DNA of 64,000 nt from Gammaproteobacteria bacterium UBA2810 (GCA_002351705.1 DEHC01000061.1:6936-70935); one strand, 5' to 3'. Counted from the first letter of the stretch, positions 52,772 through 62,353 are shown. Numbers and translations are program-made. Notes: a model not told the origin generated them from the sequence alone.

Positions 52772-53634
52772 AGAGAATCGAGCTGTCGATCGAGGAGCTG
52801 ATGAGGGCGCCTGTCACGGGCGTCCTGCTCCCCGCGTCGCGCACCAGGAACCAGCATTTCGGGTTCCACATGTCCTCGTCAAAGGGAAAGGGCATGGAGT
52901 TCTCCGAGGTGCGTCCCTACCTTCCGGGCGACGACGTGCGCCATATCGACTGGCGCATAACCGCCAAGACCGGAAAGCCCCATACCAAGCTGTTCCGCGA
53001 GGAGCGAGACAGGTGCGAGTACATCCTGCTTGATCTCTCGCCCGCCATGTACTTCGCGTCCCGCGGGCAGCTCAAGGCAAGGGCCGCCACGCTCATTGCC
53101 GCGTCAGCCGCCTGGACCGCCTTCGCCGCGAAGGACAAGGTCGGCTGCCACATCATCATGCCGGACGAGCTCGAGAGCCTTCCGCCCTGCGGCACCAGGA
53201 AGGATATTCTCCGGATCCTGAAAATGATGCACCGCTGCTACGAGACCGGCCTCCGCCGCGCCAGGACCAGGGTGACCCTCGAGTCATCCCTCCGCTACCT
53301 CTGCCGCAGCATCAGGCCAGGCAGCGTCGTGCACATCATCAGCGACTTCTTCTCCATGAGCGATGCCGCGTCGCTGTGGCTCAAGCGTCTCAACAAGCTC
53401 CACATTGTCTATGCCTACCAGGTGTTCGACCGGCTCGAGGTGGAGCTCTCGGGACGCGGCTCCCTCCTCATCGACAACGGAGCAGAGATCGGCTACATCA
53501 CCTCGGACGACAGCAAGTTCAGGCAGGACTATTCCCAGATCGGGCTCCACCGCATGCAGACGGTATCGTCCATGCTGAAAAGCTCGTCATCCCGCTATTT
53601 CGGCATCGACGTCTCGAAAGGAGTCCCGGAGTGA
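52768..53634 (+). CDS. DUF58 domain protein
   Basis: A 288-residue DUF58 protein. The signature GKGMEFSEVRPYLPGDDVRHIDWRITAKTGKPHTKLFREE is complete, and the remainder has a degenerate VWA-like fold (YILLDLSPAMYF). DUF58 proteins are standard partners of MoxR. It shows four-base overlaps at both ends (ATGA with moxR, GTGA with the next gene). No membrane segment is obvious. The biochemical role is not established. Confidence 0.93.
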   Translation: MKRIELSIEELMRAPVTGVLLPASRTRNQHFGFHMSSSKGKGMEFSEVRPYLPGDDVRHIDWRITAKTGKPHTKLFREERDRCEYILLDLSPAMYFASRGQLKARAATLIAASAAWTAFAAKDKVGCHIIMPDELESLPPCGTRKDILRILKMMHRCYETGLRRARTRVTLESSLRYLCRSIRPGSVVHIISDFFSMSDAASLWLKRLNKLHIVYAYQVFDRLEVELSGRGSLLIDNGAEIGYITSDDSKFRQDYSQIGLHRMQTVSSMLKSSSSRYFGIDVSKGVPE

Positions 53635-54089
53635 ACGGCATCGGAAACAGCATCGGGCGCTCTCTCGAGCTCAAGGATATCGTACTTACCTCGGCCCCTT
53701 CCGGAAACGAGTGGATCTGGTGGGCCGCCGCGGCTGCGGCCATTGTCCTTGTCGCGGTGCAGCTGCTCCGCGCCGTGCCCTTCTCGCATGCCCGCAGGGA
53801 GCTCCGCAGGATCAGGAAAAGCAGCAGCTTCCCCTCGGACATGAACTTCTGGCTCAAGAAATACGCCATGATTTTCTTCGGCAGGGAAGCCTGCGCCGGC
53901 CTGCAGGGCGCCGCCTGGCTTGAGTTTCTCGACATGAGGGGAGGAACGGACTTCAGCGACAGCCTTAAAATCTGGGACGAGATGATCTACGGCGGAAGGA
54001 TCATGACCGAAAGCGAGAGGAAGGAGCTCTACCGCGAGTGCCGCAGGTGGCTCCGGAGAATCGAGAGGAGAAAGCTATGGTATATCTGA
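53631..54089 (+). CDS. DUF4381 membrane protein
   Basis: A 152-residue protein with one membrane segment (about 25-45, WIWWAAAAAAIVLVAVQLL). A cytoplasmic helical domain follows with FWLKKYAMIFFGREACAGLQGAAWLEFLD, the pattern of DUF4381 proteins found between DUF58 and BatA genes. The GTG at 53631 is chosen because GTGA overlaps the DUF58 stop and GGAG lies seven bases upstream. It overlaps batA by 13 bases. Function unknown; probably a structural part of the Bat membrane complex. Confidence 0.82.
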   Translation: MNGIGNSIGRSLELKDIVLTSAPSGNEWIWWAAAAAAIVLVAVQLLRAVPFSHARRELRRIRKSSSFPSDMNFWLKKYAMIFFGREACAGLQGAAWLEFLDMRGGTDFSDSLKIWDEMIYGGRIMTESERKELYRECRRWLRRIERRKLWYI

Positions 54090-55021
54090 CCCATCCGGTC
54101 CTTCTCGCCCTGATCGCGCTGCCTCTCGTCATCTATTACCTGCTACCCTCCGGGAAGCGCAGCGAGACGCCCATCAGGGTTCCGACCATACCGCTTCTCA
54201 AAAGGAAGGTGAGAAGGGGCTCGAGGTCGGTGTTCATCTCGGCGTTCCTCACGTTCGCCGCCCTCGTCCTTGCCGCTGCAAGGCCGGTGCAGACCCTGCC
54301 AGAGCTTGAGGTCAGGACCAGCGGCCACAATTTCGTGCTCGCTGTCGATCTCTCGGCAAGCATGACCCTCGGCGACATGCAGTCTGATGACGGCAGTGAG
54401 ATCTCGCGCATCGACGCGGTTAAGGCTGCGCTCGCCAGGTTCATCAGCCTCAGGCCGGATGACCGGATTGCCCTCGAGGCATTCGGCGATCATGCCTACA
54501 TGATGAGCCCGCTGACCTCCGATCATGAGCTGCTCCTCAATTTCGTGAAGGAGCTCGAGCCGGGGCTCGCCGGCGCGCTCTCCTCGACAGGCGAGGCAAT
54601 CTCGCTCGGCGTCACGACGCTCGCAAGGCAGACCTCCGGCGGCAAGGGAGTAATCATCCTCGTCTCGGACGGGCGCGACACCGTCGGCGCCACGCCGCCT
54701 GCGGCAGCGGCGGGATTCGCGAAGTCCAGGGGAATTACCGTCCATACCGTCGGGCTCGGCTCCGCCGGAGGCCAGGACAGCGGCAACTCGCTTGACGAGG
54801 GTGATCTCAGGGACGCGGCATATATCACAGGCGGAAAATATTTCCGGGCCACCAGCGCTGATCTGCTCTCGACCATATACGGCAACCTCAGCGGCATTGA
54901 GGCCAGTGACAGCGGGGACCACTACTACACTCCGACAGAGGAGCTCTACTGGATCCCCCTGCTCGCCGCACTTCTGCTAGGCTTTCTGACAGCTGTACTC
55001 ATCAGGTGGCATCATGGCTGA
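54077..55021 (+). CDS. BatA-like VWA-domain membrane protein
   Basis: A 314-residue protein: an N-terminal membrane segment (VLLALIALPLVIYYLLPSG), a second helix near residue 55-70, a VWA domain with intact MIDAS DLSASM and a later TGEAISLG and VSDGRDT, and a C-terminal membrane helix (LLAALLLGFLTAVLI). This is the BatA layout. The metal site is intact, so it should bind ligands through MIDAS. ATG at 54077 has GAGAGGAG upstream. It overlaps the next gene by 8 bases. Confidence 0.92.
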   Translation: MVYLTHPVLLALIALPLVIYYLLPSGKRSETPIRVPTIPLLKRKVRRGSRSVFISAFLTFAALVLAAARPVQTLPELEVRTSGHNFVLAVDLSASMTLGDMQSDDGSEISRIDAVKAALARFISLRPDDRIALEAFGDHAYMMSPLTSDHELLLNFVKELEPGLAGALSSTGEAISLGVTTLARQTSGGKGVIILVSDGRDTVGATPPAAAAGFAKSRGITVHTVGLGSAGGQDSGNSLDEGDLRDAAYITGGKYFRATSADLLSTIYGNLSGIEASDSGDHYYTPTEELYWIPLLAALLLGFLTAVLIRWHHG

Positions 55022-56534
55022 TTTCGTGCTGACCAGACCCTATTTCCTCCTCCTGCTGCTCCTGCCGCTCCTGATGAAGTTCATCAGGTTCAGCGGCCGC
55101 TACCGTCACCAGACCTTTGTGAAGCAGGAGATAATCGACTATTTCGCCGACGAGCGCGTCAGGAAGAAAAAGAAGCTCCGTGTCCTCTTCCTGATCCCAT
55201 GGATCATCGGCTGCATTGCCCTCTCCGGGCCGACCCTGGTAGACCGTGAGCATGCCGAGTACAGGAGCGGCGAGACCTGGGTATGGGCAATAGATCTCTC
55301 GAACTCCATGCTCTCAGATGACGTCAAGCCGTCACGCTACCTGCATGCCCGCTACACCCTGACGAAGCTCCTCGGCGAGACACCGTCCGACATCAAGATC
55401 GGCATCGTGGTCTTTGCCGGATCGGCTTACGTCCTGGTGCCCCCCACGGATGACCACCAGGCAATCAGGAACTACCTGAAGGATCTCGATCCGTCCGTAA
55501 TGCCCGTTCAGGGCTCGAACCTCGCCTCGGCCCTTGAGGTCTCGAACAAGGTCCTTGACGGCATCTGCGGCAACGTCCTCTTTGTCACTGATGACGTGAA
55601 GGACTCTGACACCGCTGACTACATGGCGGCGCTCATCAACAACAGCTGCAACAGGTATTTCATGGACATTGTCGGCACGGTCTACGGCTCGCCGATGAAG
55701 AAGAGAAACGGGGAGCTCGTGAAGACCCCTGACGGCAGGGTCGCTCTCTCAAGCACCAATTTCAGCAACATCTCCGCGCTCTCGAAGGCAGCCGGGATGC
55801 TGGTGTTCCACCAGGACAGCGAGGCTGACATCGCCTCTGTCTACCGCCATTCGGTGAAGGAGCAGGGAGCCGGGGCGAAGAACTATTTCAGGACAGCGGA
55901 CATCGGCTACTACCTGATTTTCCCGCTGCTCATCCTGGCGGTCTTCTTCAAGAGGGGGATCATCCTCTCCGTTGGAATAGCGCTTGCCGCGCTGCAGCTC
56001 GTGCTTGCTCCTGCTCCTGCCTTTGCCGGAAACAGCGAGGGAATGAAATATTTCGAGGAGGGAAAGTTTGACCTTGCCGCAAGGGAATTCACCGACGAGT
56101 TCTGGATCGGGAACTCCTACTACAAGGAGCAGCGCTACTACCAGGCTGTCGAGCATTACGAGAAGGCCGGCAACTCGGTCGAGGTTCTCTACAACCTCGC
56201 GAACGCCTACGCCAAGACCGGCGATCTCGACAACGCGATGATGCTCTACCAGCAGGTCATAGAGCAGAACCCGCCGTTCAGGCTTGACGCCGAATACAAC
56301 CTTGATCTCGTGAAGGATGCCATCGAGGCCGATAGGAAGCGCGACAGCCAGAGGAAAAGCGGCAGCGCTGACGCCGGCATCACCTCCGAGGAGGGAGTCA
56401 TGACAAGCGATCTCACTTCCTGCGACAAAAACGGGGAGTGCGTCCCTGCGGAGCGCTCTCCGTTCGTCAGAAACCGTCTTGAGCTTCTCAGGAAGAGAAG
56501 CGGAATAACTACGGGGCCCGCGGAAAAATGGTAA
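55014..56534 (+). CDS. BatB/BatC-like VWA-TPR fusion membrane protein
   Basis: A 506-residue protein. N-terminal membrane segments (FLLLLLLPLLMKF, LFLIPWIIGCIAL) flank the start of a VWA domain with MIDAS DLSNSML and FVTDDVKDS. Two further helices lie near residues 300-340, ending APAPAFAGNS, and then TPR repeats (YKEQRYYQAVEHYEKAGNSVEVLYNLANAYAKTGDLDNAM). In other organisms VWA (BatB) and TPR (BatC) are often separate genes. A charged C-terminal tail follows. It overlaps batA by 8 and the next gene by 7 bases. Confidence 0.9.
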   Translation: MADFVLTRPYFLLLLLLPLLMKFIRFSGRYRHQTFVKQEIIDYFADERVRKKKKLRVLFLIPWIIGCIALSGPTLVDREHAEYRSGETWVWAIDLSNSMLSDDVKPSRYLHARYTLTKLLGETPSDIKIGIVVFAGSAYVLVPPTDDHQAIRNYLKDLDPSVMPVQGSNLASALEVSNKVLDGICGNVLFVTDDVKDSDTADYMAALINNSCNRYFMDIVGTVYGSPMKKRNGELVKTPDGRVALSSTNFSNISALSKAAGMLVFHQDSEADIASVYRHSVKEQGAGAKNYFRTADIGYYLIFPLLILAVFFKRGIILSVGIALAALQLVLAPAPAFAGNSEGMKYFEEGKFDLAAREFTDEFWIGNSYYKEQRYYQAVEHYEKAGNSVEVLYNLANAYAKTGDLDNAMMLYQQVIEQNPPFRLDAEYNLDLVKDAIEADRKRDSQRKSGSADAGITSEEGVMTSDLTSCDKNGECVPAERSPFVRNRLELLRKRSGITTGPAEKW

Positions 56535-58096
56535 GAAAGATACTGCTTTTCATTGCTCTCGCCGTGCTGCTCTCCTTCAGGGCCTCAGCAGGCGTTGAGA
56601 TCCATGTCGACCGCGAGAGGATTCACGCGGGGGAGAGCTTCCAGCTCTTCATCCGCATTCCAGGAAACTTCCAGGCGAAGGATCTCGACACGAGGCCTCT
56701 CGGACGGGACTTCTCCATCGGAAAGGTCGAGTTCTCCCGCGCGAAGGACTCCCGTGGACAGTACTCGCAGTGGACCATACCGCTCACCACCTCCCAGACC
56801 GGAAACCTCAAGATCCCGTTCATGAAGATCAGGAAGCGCGACGTAACGCCGCAGATGGACATCCGCGTCTACCGGCCGTCACGCTTCGGCTCCAAGGATC
56901 TGCCGCGCCTTATTTCAGTCAAGATGCCAGGCTCGAGATTCGTGACCGGCCAGTCGATCCTCTACCAGACGACAGTCAGGCACTACCCGGGCGTTGACAT
57001 AAGCACCATCTCCCCTCCTGACGCACCCGGCGCCTCGGTCCACCAGATCGGGACGGACGAGACCGGCGGCATTCTTGACGGCGACACCTACATCACGACA
57101 ACCAGGAGGAACTACTCCGTCTCCTTCAGCCGGCCGGGCACGTACCGCATCACCGGCCCGGTGGTGACCGGCATGAGGGAGGCCGATGAAGGACAGGTCA
57201 GCTTCGTGCAGAACTCCAATCCCGAGGCGGCCGAGGTCGTCATCGCTGAGCCGAAGGGGACTGAGCCCGGAAGCTACCAGACCACGGCAGACAAAATCAC
57301 CGCGGAGACCGTCTGGTACCCGAAATCCGGCACGGTCGGTGTCGGCGAGCCCATCATGGAGGAAATCACCATCACAGGAGAGGGAGTATCCGCGAGGGAT
57401 CTTCCGGTAATCTCCATGATCGAGTCGCCGGTGTTCCAGACCTACAAGGACAGCTCAATGACCACCGAGGAGATCCAGGGCGGGAAGATTGTGAGCAGGA
57501 TAATGTACCGCTACATTTACATTCCCACCCGCCAGACCAGCTTCCGCTTCAGCAGCGAGCAGTTCGGCTGGTACGATCTCGGTGCCGGAACGGTCAGGAC
57601 CATCACCCTGCCCGCGCCTGACATCTCCATAACCGGCAGCGGAGAGGTCAGAAGCGACACTCTCGCAATAGACAGCAAGGCGAAGCTTGTGCTGAAGGCC
57701 GCTCTCGGCGTCGTGATCTTCCTCATTCTGGTCTGCATCATCTACCTCCTCTGCCTTGAGAGGATAATCCCGGCTGACAGGATTGCCGAATACTTCAGGG
57801 ACAGGAAAGCCGTGAGGACCCTCAGCAGGGAGTTCAGCACCACCGATCCGAAGAAGACCTACACGCTCCTTCTCGAATGGGCCAAGCTCCGCTACGGCGG
57901 AAAGGTCTGCTGCCTCACAAAACTTCCCGCATATCCTGAGTGCCGCGAGGAGATAGACTCGCTTCTCGGCGCGGTATTCGACAGGAAGCATCAGAAGAAG
58001 TGGGACGGAAGAGCTCTCCGGGAAAAACTGGCACTGATCACAAAAAAAATCCGACCTGAAGAAAAAAAATACAGTCTCAATCCGGGGGCTTTTTAA
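56528..58096 (+). CDS. BatD-like protein
   Basis: A 522-residue protein with a signal peptide (MVRKILLFIALAVLLSFRASA), several beta-sandwich repeats (VEIHVDRERIHAGESFQLFIRIPG; GVGEPIMEEITITGEGV; FVTGQSILYQTTVRHYPG), a membrane helix near residue 385-405 (LGVVIFLILVCIIYLLCL), and a cytoplasmic helical tail. This is the BatD (oxygen-tolerance) arrangement. It is the last gene of the operon. The Bat proteins were named from Bacteroides aerotolerance; the biochemical role is not settled. Confidence 0.9.
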   Translation: MVRKILLFIALAVLLSFRASAGVEIHVDRERIHAGESFQLFIRIPGNFQAKDLDTRPLGRDFSIGKVEFSRAKDSRGQYSQWTIPLTTSQTGNLKIPFMKIRKRDVTPQMDIRVYRPSRFGSKDLPRLISVKMPGSRFVTGQSILYQTTVRHYPGVDISTISPPDAPGASVHQIGTDETGGILDGDTYITTTRRNYSVSFSRPGTYRITGPVVTGMREADEGQVSFVQNSNPEAAEVVIAEPKGTEPGSYQTTADKITAETVWYPKSGTVGVGEPIMEEITITGEGVSARDLPVISMIESPVFQTYKDSSMTTEEIQGGKIVSRIMYRYIYIPTRQTSFRFSSEQFGWYDLGAGTVRTITLPAPDISITGSGEVRSDTLAIDSKAKLVLKAALGVVIFLILVCIIYLLCLERIIPADRIAEYFRDRKAVRTLSREFSTTDPKKTYTLLLEWAKLRYGGKVCCLTKLPAYPECREEIDSLLGAVFDRKHQKKWDGRALREKLALITKKIRPEEKKYSLNPGAF

Positions 58097-58294
58097 AATT
58101 TTGAGCCAGTAGGAATTTTGCGTCAGAAGGCATGTCCGGCCCGCTCATTCTCATGTTAGAATCTCACGCTAACAAGGGAACGGCTTAAGCCGGCACCCTG
58201 AAGTCCATGGGGCTGGAATGACTCCGGCCCGCAGAGGATGAGGTTCGCGGCACCGCCGGCCGTGCTGGGCAGGTTCTTAGAAGGGGAACACATT

Positions 58295-59524
58295 ATGTAC
58301 TCATTTGTGGCAAGACAGCCGATCCTTGATACGAAGCAGAAGACGGTTGCCTACGAACTGCTGTTCAGACAGGGACTTACCAATGCCTTCCCGAAGATCA
58401 GCTCGGAGCAGGCCACCACGACCCTCATTTCAGAGCAGTTCCTCAACCAGCCGCTCGAGTCCCTGGTCGGCAAGAGCCTCGCCTTCATCAATTTCCCCTA
58501 CTCGATGCTTGTCGGCGGCGTCGCAAGCTGCCTTCCTGCAGACCAGGTCGTCATCGAGATCCTTGAGGACGCAACCCCCGATGACGTCCTGCTCAATACC
58601 GTCAAGGAAATGAAGGGCTCACATTTCAGGCTTGCCCTGGATGACTTTGTCATGGGCAGCGAGTGGGAAAGGTTCCTGCCGTACATCGACGTCATCAAGT
58701 TCGACTTCAGGATCTCGAAGCACTCCGACATCGCTGACTACATAGCGAACCACAGGGAGGCATACCCCAAGCTCAGATACCTCGCCGAGAAGATCGAGAC
58801 CAACGAGGAGTTTGAGGAAGCCGTGAACATGGGCTGCTCGCTCTTCCAGGGCTACTTCTTCAGCCGCCCTGAGATCGTCAGGCAGAAAGCGCTCACCGAC
58901 AACCAGGTGACCATCACCCAGCTTCTGAGCGAGGTTATAAGGGACGACATCGACTACGACAAGATCGAGATGATCCTCAACCGTGACATCTCCCTCTCGT
59001 ACAAGCTGCTGCGCTACGTCAACAACGTCCGCTACGGCAAGTTCGACCCGATCACCTCATTCCGCCATGCCGTTGTCTACCTGGGCAAGAAGGAGATGCG
59101 CCGCTTCATCTCCCTTGTATATGCAACCTCCGTTGCGGACAACGGGAAGAGCGACGAGCTCTCCAAGATGAGCCTCATCAGGGGCAAGTTCTGCGAGCTG
59201 CTCGCCCAGAAGCGCCGCACCGTTGATCCGCAGAATGCGTTCCTCTGCGGTCTGTTCTCGCTGCTCGAGGCCATGCTTGACCGCCCGTTCCGCGAGATCC
59301 TGAGCCAGATCCCCATAGCTGACGAGATCAAGTCAGCGCTGATTGACAAGAAAGGCGAGCTTGCCTTCTATATAGGCCTTGTAATAGACTATGAGTCGCT
59401 CGACTGGCAGAGAGTATCCCTGAGAGTGAAGAAGCTCGGTCTGTCCGAGCAGGAAGCAATCAACCTTTATATTGAATCGACCACATGGTCCAACAAGGTC
59501 CTGCTGGCCGATCCCTCAAAATGA
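58295..59524 (+). CDS. EAL-HDOD signalling protein (YuxH/CdgJ-like)
   Basis: A 409-residue protein: N-terminal EAL domain (about 1-205) and C-terminal HDOD domain (about 210-400). EAL features are FVARQPILD, YELLFRQG (E-x-L-x-R), FINFPYSML, LALDDFVMG, IKFDFRIS and YLAEKIET. Several catalytic carboxylates are kept, so c-di-GMP hydrolysis is possible but not certain. The HDOD part has LSYKLLRYVNNVRYG and HAVVYLGKKEMRRF. Vibrio CdgJ of this type affects motility and biofilm. GGGGAA precedes the ATG at 58295. It overlaps the rhombosortase gene by ATGA. Confidence 0.9.
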   Translation: MYSFVARQPILDTKQKTVAYELLFRQGLTNAFPKISSEQATTTLISEQFLNQPLESLVGKSLAFINFPYSMLVGGVASCLPADQVVIEILEDATPDDVLLNTVKEMKGSHFRLALDDFVMGSEWERFLPYIDVIKFDFRISKHSDIADYIANHREAYPKLRYLAEKIETNEEFEEAVNMGCSLFQGYFFSRPEIVRQKALTDNQVTITQLLSEVIRDDIDYDKIEMILNRDISLSYKLLRYVNNVRYGKFDPITSFRHAVVYLGKKEMRRFISLVYATSVADNGKSDELSKMSLIRGKFCELLAQKRRTVDPQNAFLCGLFSLLEAMLDRPFREILSQIPIADEIKSALIDKKGELAFYIGLVIDYESLDWQRVSLRVKKLGLSEQEAINLYIESTTWSNKVLLADPSK

Positions 59525-60315
59525 CAGAGCAAAGCAAAGACAAAGAGCCAGTCACTGAATCAAAGCCGTACCCTGCCTCCGGCAGGGGTTTTGTCACCGC
59601 CCCGGAAGGAGTCCTTGCTGACAATCTGCTCCGCGCCGAAAGCAGCGGAGGATCGTCTGACGAGGGAAGCGCCGGTCAGCATGCTGCCGGAAAGCACCGC
59701 AGAAAAGGCAGGGAAACCGTCCTGTTTTCCCAAAAGGGGATAGGCTGGCTCGTCCTGCTTGCGCTCAACATCTTCATCGTGGTCATGCACCTTACCCTGC
59801 CGGCATTCGATCTGACCGCGCACGGCTGGTTCTCGGTGGATTACCTCATAGGCGACTTCCACCATGCCTCCGCATGGCATCTCACGATCAATCTGATAGC
59901 GCTTGATCTGATTTTCCTGACCTTCCCGGTAAAGTGCTACGGAACCTCCATCGTAATCAGGTTCATGCTCCTCAACTACCTGACCAACATCGGTATCGGC
60001 ATGCTCTGCACCGGAGAGTTCCGCTACTACTACGGCATTTCCGGCGCGCTGCACGGGCTCTTTGTCCTGAGCGCCTTCTACAACTCGATTTCACGCCACT
60101 GGATCTGGGCCGAGCTCCTCCTGTGTGCGTCGCTCGTCAAGATCCTGCTCGAGAACCTCACCGGCAGCAGCCCGTTCGAGATGTTCAGCAACCTGACCAC
60201 GGTGAAGACCATGAAGGAAGCCCACCTGCTCGGGATCATCATGACCGTCCCTGTCGCAATCCTGGAGCAGATCCTGATTAAGCTCACAGGATACAGGAAG
60301 GTCTACTTCAGATAG
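59521..60315 (+). CDS. rhombosortase-like rhomboid intramembrane protease
   Basis: A 264-residue membrane protein. A hydrophilic cytoplasmic N-terminus (about 1-75) is followed by six hydrophobic segments. The features are WHLTINLIALDL, the catalytic-Ser motif YYYGISGALHGLFVLSA (GxSGxLHG) and a C-terminal EAHLLGIIM carrying His. This is the rhombosortase pattern; rhombosortases cleave GlyGly-CTERM tails so that proteins reach the cell surface or type II secretion. No C-terminal GlyGly-CTERM protein was found in this window. The ATGA overlap couples it to the EAL-HDOD gene. Confidence 0.82.
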   Translation: MTEQSKDKEPVTESKPYPASGRGFVTAPEGVLADNLLRAESSGGSSDEGSAGQHAAGKHRRKGRETVLFSQKGIGWLVLLALNIFIVVMHLTLPAFDLTAHGWFSVDYLIGDFHHASAWHLTINLIALDLIFLTFPVKCYGTSIVIRFMLLNYLTNIGIGMLCTGEFRYYYGISGALHGLFVLSAFYNSISRHWIWAELLLCASLVKILLENLTGSSPFEMFSNLTTVKTMKEAHLLGIIMTVPVAILEQILIKLTGYRKVYFR

Positions 60316-60342
60316 CAGAATAGTTGAATTCGGCCGGACAGC

Positions 60343-60374
60343 AAAGCGCCGTCCCCCAGGGGGGACGGCGCTTT
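60343..60374. terminator. bidirectional terminator between rhombosortase and pyrF
   Basis: GCGCCGTCCCCC pairs with GGGGGACGGCGC around a tiny loop, flanked by AAA and TTTCTCTTT. It sits between convergent genes. Confidence 0.85.
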
Positions 60375-60454
60375 CTCTTTCGCTGAAGGCGGGCAGCCGG
60401 CCCTTCACATCATGCAGGAGACTGCCGGATGCCCGGCGGCATGAGCCTCTGAGG

Positions 60455-61168
60455 CTATTCTGCGAGGGTGAGGCTCTCGATTGAGCGGTTGATCTCGCTG
60501 AGTACTGCAGCCGGATCATCAGATCTTGTGATGGGACGCCCGATTACCAGGTAGTCAGATCCGGCCTGTACCGCTGCCTCAGGAGTGAAGACGCGCTTCT
60601 GATCGCCCTTGTCTGTTCCCTTCGGCCTTATGCCGGGGGTGACCAGCCTGAAGTCAGGGCCTACCACCCTCCTGAGATCCGCCGCCTCCATCGCAGAGCA
60701 GACAACGCCGTCAAGGCCGGAGCCGAGCGCAAGCGTGGCAAGGCGCAGGACCTGATCACGGACAGAGCCGGTCACGCCGGTTGTGTCGAGCTGGGGCTCG
60801 TCAATGGAGGTAAGCACGGTGACACCGAGAAGGAGCGGGCGCTTCTCCTGCGGGATCTGCGAGGCTGCCTCGACGGCAGCCTTGAGCATCAGCGGGCCGC
60901 CTGCGGCGTGGACGGTCAGCATCTTCACGCCGAGCGAGGCTGCCGAGCGCACCGCGCCTGCTACGGTATTGGGAATGTCATAGAACTTGAGATCGAGGAA
61001 TACACCGAACCCCTTCGCGGTCAGTGACTTCACAAAGTCAGGACCTAATTTCGTGAACATCTGGAGACCAACCTTGAGCAGGCAGTCCTCAGGCTTTACA
61101 AGAGACACGAACTGCTCCGCGTCTTCTTTTCTGTCATAGTCAAGAGCAACTATTACCCTGGGATCCAT
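60455..61168 (-). CDS. pyrF: orotidine 5'-phosphate decarboxylase
   Basis: Last step of UMP synthesis. The 237 residues have VIVALDYDRKEDA, the catalytic Asp-Lys cluster FLDLKFYDIPNTV, GVTVLTS, and the phosphate-binding TPGIRPKG and YLVIGRPITRSDDP. It follows lapB by 12 bases, the E. coli lapA-lapB-pyrF order. Confidence 0.97.
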   Translation of the reverse strand: MDPRVIVALDYDRKEDAEQFVSLVKPEDCLLKVGLQMFTKLGPDFVKSLTAKGFGVFLDLKFYDIPNTVAGAVRSAASLGVKMLTVHAAGGPLMLKAAVEAASQIPQEKRPLLLGVTVLTSIDEPQLDTTGVTGSVRDQVLRLATLALGSGLDGVVCSAMEAADLRRVVGPDFRLVTPGIRPKGTDKGDQKRVFTPEAAVQAGSDYLVIGRPITRSDDPAAVLSEINRSIESLTLAE

Positions 61169-61180
61169 TGAAACCTCTGA

Positions 61181-62353
61181 TTAACCGCTTACAAACCTGT
61201 CGTCGGGCCTTACCGTCGACCACCGCCCGCATTTCGGGCATCTCCAGAACAGGTACTTCGACACATAGCCGCATGAACGGCAGCAGTACTTGTCCTTAAC
61301 ATCAAATCTTGCCTCAATTATACTCACCAGATAGTTCATGGTATCCATGACCTCCGGATCGGCCTCGCTCTTTCCGACGAGCTCGAGGAACCTCGAGAGC
61401 ATCAGGACATTGGGGTTTTCCCTCAGATAGCCGATGGCGAGCTTCCGCGCGCCGCCCTCGTTTCCCCTGGACATGAGGCAGCGCACCAGCTCCGAGGCAA
61501 CAGCCGCGGAGAACGAGACGGCAAACCAGCGCATCAGGATCCTGACATACTCGGGGCTGCTCTCCGGCTTGTGAAAGCAGGCGGCGAGCACCGGAACGCA
61601 GAACATCACGCAGTCAGGCTGCGCCTCCGGGGCCAGATCGATGGTCTGCCTCGCCGCCGTGTAGTCCTGCTCGGCGAGGTAGAGCTTTGCCTCGCTGAAT
61701 ATAGCCCGGAAGCATTTCGGATCAATCTCGAGGGCACGCCTGTAATGCTCCACTGCGGTCTCATAGCTTCCGGCCTCGGCTGACGCGTCAGCCAGCTCGC
61801 AGTGATAGTTGGCAAGCGCCTTCACCCGCTCGGGGCTCGACAGCAGATCGCGGAACTTCTCGCTGTACATGATCGCACGATCCCACTCCCTGAGCTGCTC
61901 AGAGATGCGTATGAGCGTCTCGGCCGCCTCCTTCTTCCTCTCCGGGCTCTTCAGAAGCCTCTGCAGCACGGGTATGGAGCGGTCGTAGACCCTGAGGGAA
62001 AGATAGTCCATGGCGAGCGCGAAATCAGCCTCGTCCCTCTGCTGCTGGCTGAGGTTCTCGAGTGAGAGGAGGTTCTGGTGGATCCTGACGGCCTTGTCGA
62101 TCTCCCCCTTCCTCCTGAAAAGGACTCCGAGGGAAATCTGCAGATCAAAGGTGTCGCGCTCAAGAGGCAGCACGCGGGTCAGTATGTCTACTGCCTTGTC
62201 AGCCTCGTCATTAAGCAGATAATTCACGCCGGCAGCGTACTCGCACCGGTGTCTCAGATGAAAGAATCCGCTTCTTCTTCCCGATTCCCTCCGGCCTATG
62301 AACCAGCCATAAAGGACTGCTACCGGAAGAAGAAGGAAGAGAAGCTCAAGCAT
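61181..62353 (-). CDS. lapB: LapB (YciM), regulator of LPS synthesis
   Basis: A 390-residue inner-membrane-anchored TPR protein. One N-terminal helix (ELLFLLLPVAVLYGWFIG) is followed by GRRESGRR, then nine or so TPR units facing the cytoplasm. It ends in a rubredoxin-like zinc site, CCRSCGYVSKYLFWRCPKCG. E. coli LapB presents LpxC to FtsH and so controls lipid A synthesis. Both the TPR region and metal tablet are intact. It overlaps lapA by 8 bases. Confidence 0.96.
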   Translation of the reverse strand: MLELLFLLLPVAVLYGWFIGRRESGRRSGFFHLRHRCEYAAGVNYLLNDEADKAVDILTRVLPLERDTFDLQISLGVLFRRKGEIDKAVRIHQNLLSLENLSQQQRDEADFALAMDYLSLRVYDRSIPVLQRLLKSPERKKEAAETLIRISEQLREWDRAIMYSEKFRDLLSSPERVKALANYHCELADASAEAGSYETAVEHYRRALEIDPKCFRAIFSEAKLYLAEQDYTAARQTIDLAPEAQPDCVMFCVPVLAACFHKPESSPEYVRILMRWFAVSFSAAVASELVRCLMSRGNEGGARKLAIGYLRENPNVLMLSRFLELVGKSEADPEVMDTMNYLVSIIEARFDVKDKYCCRSCGYVSKYLFWRCPKCGRWSTVRPDDRFVSG

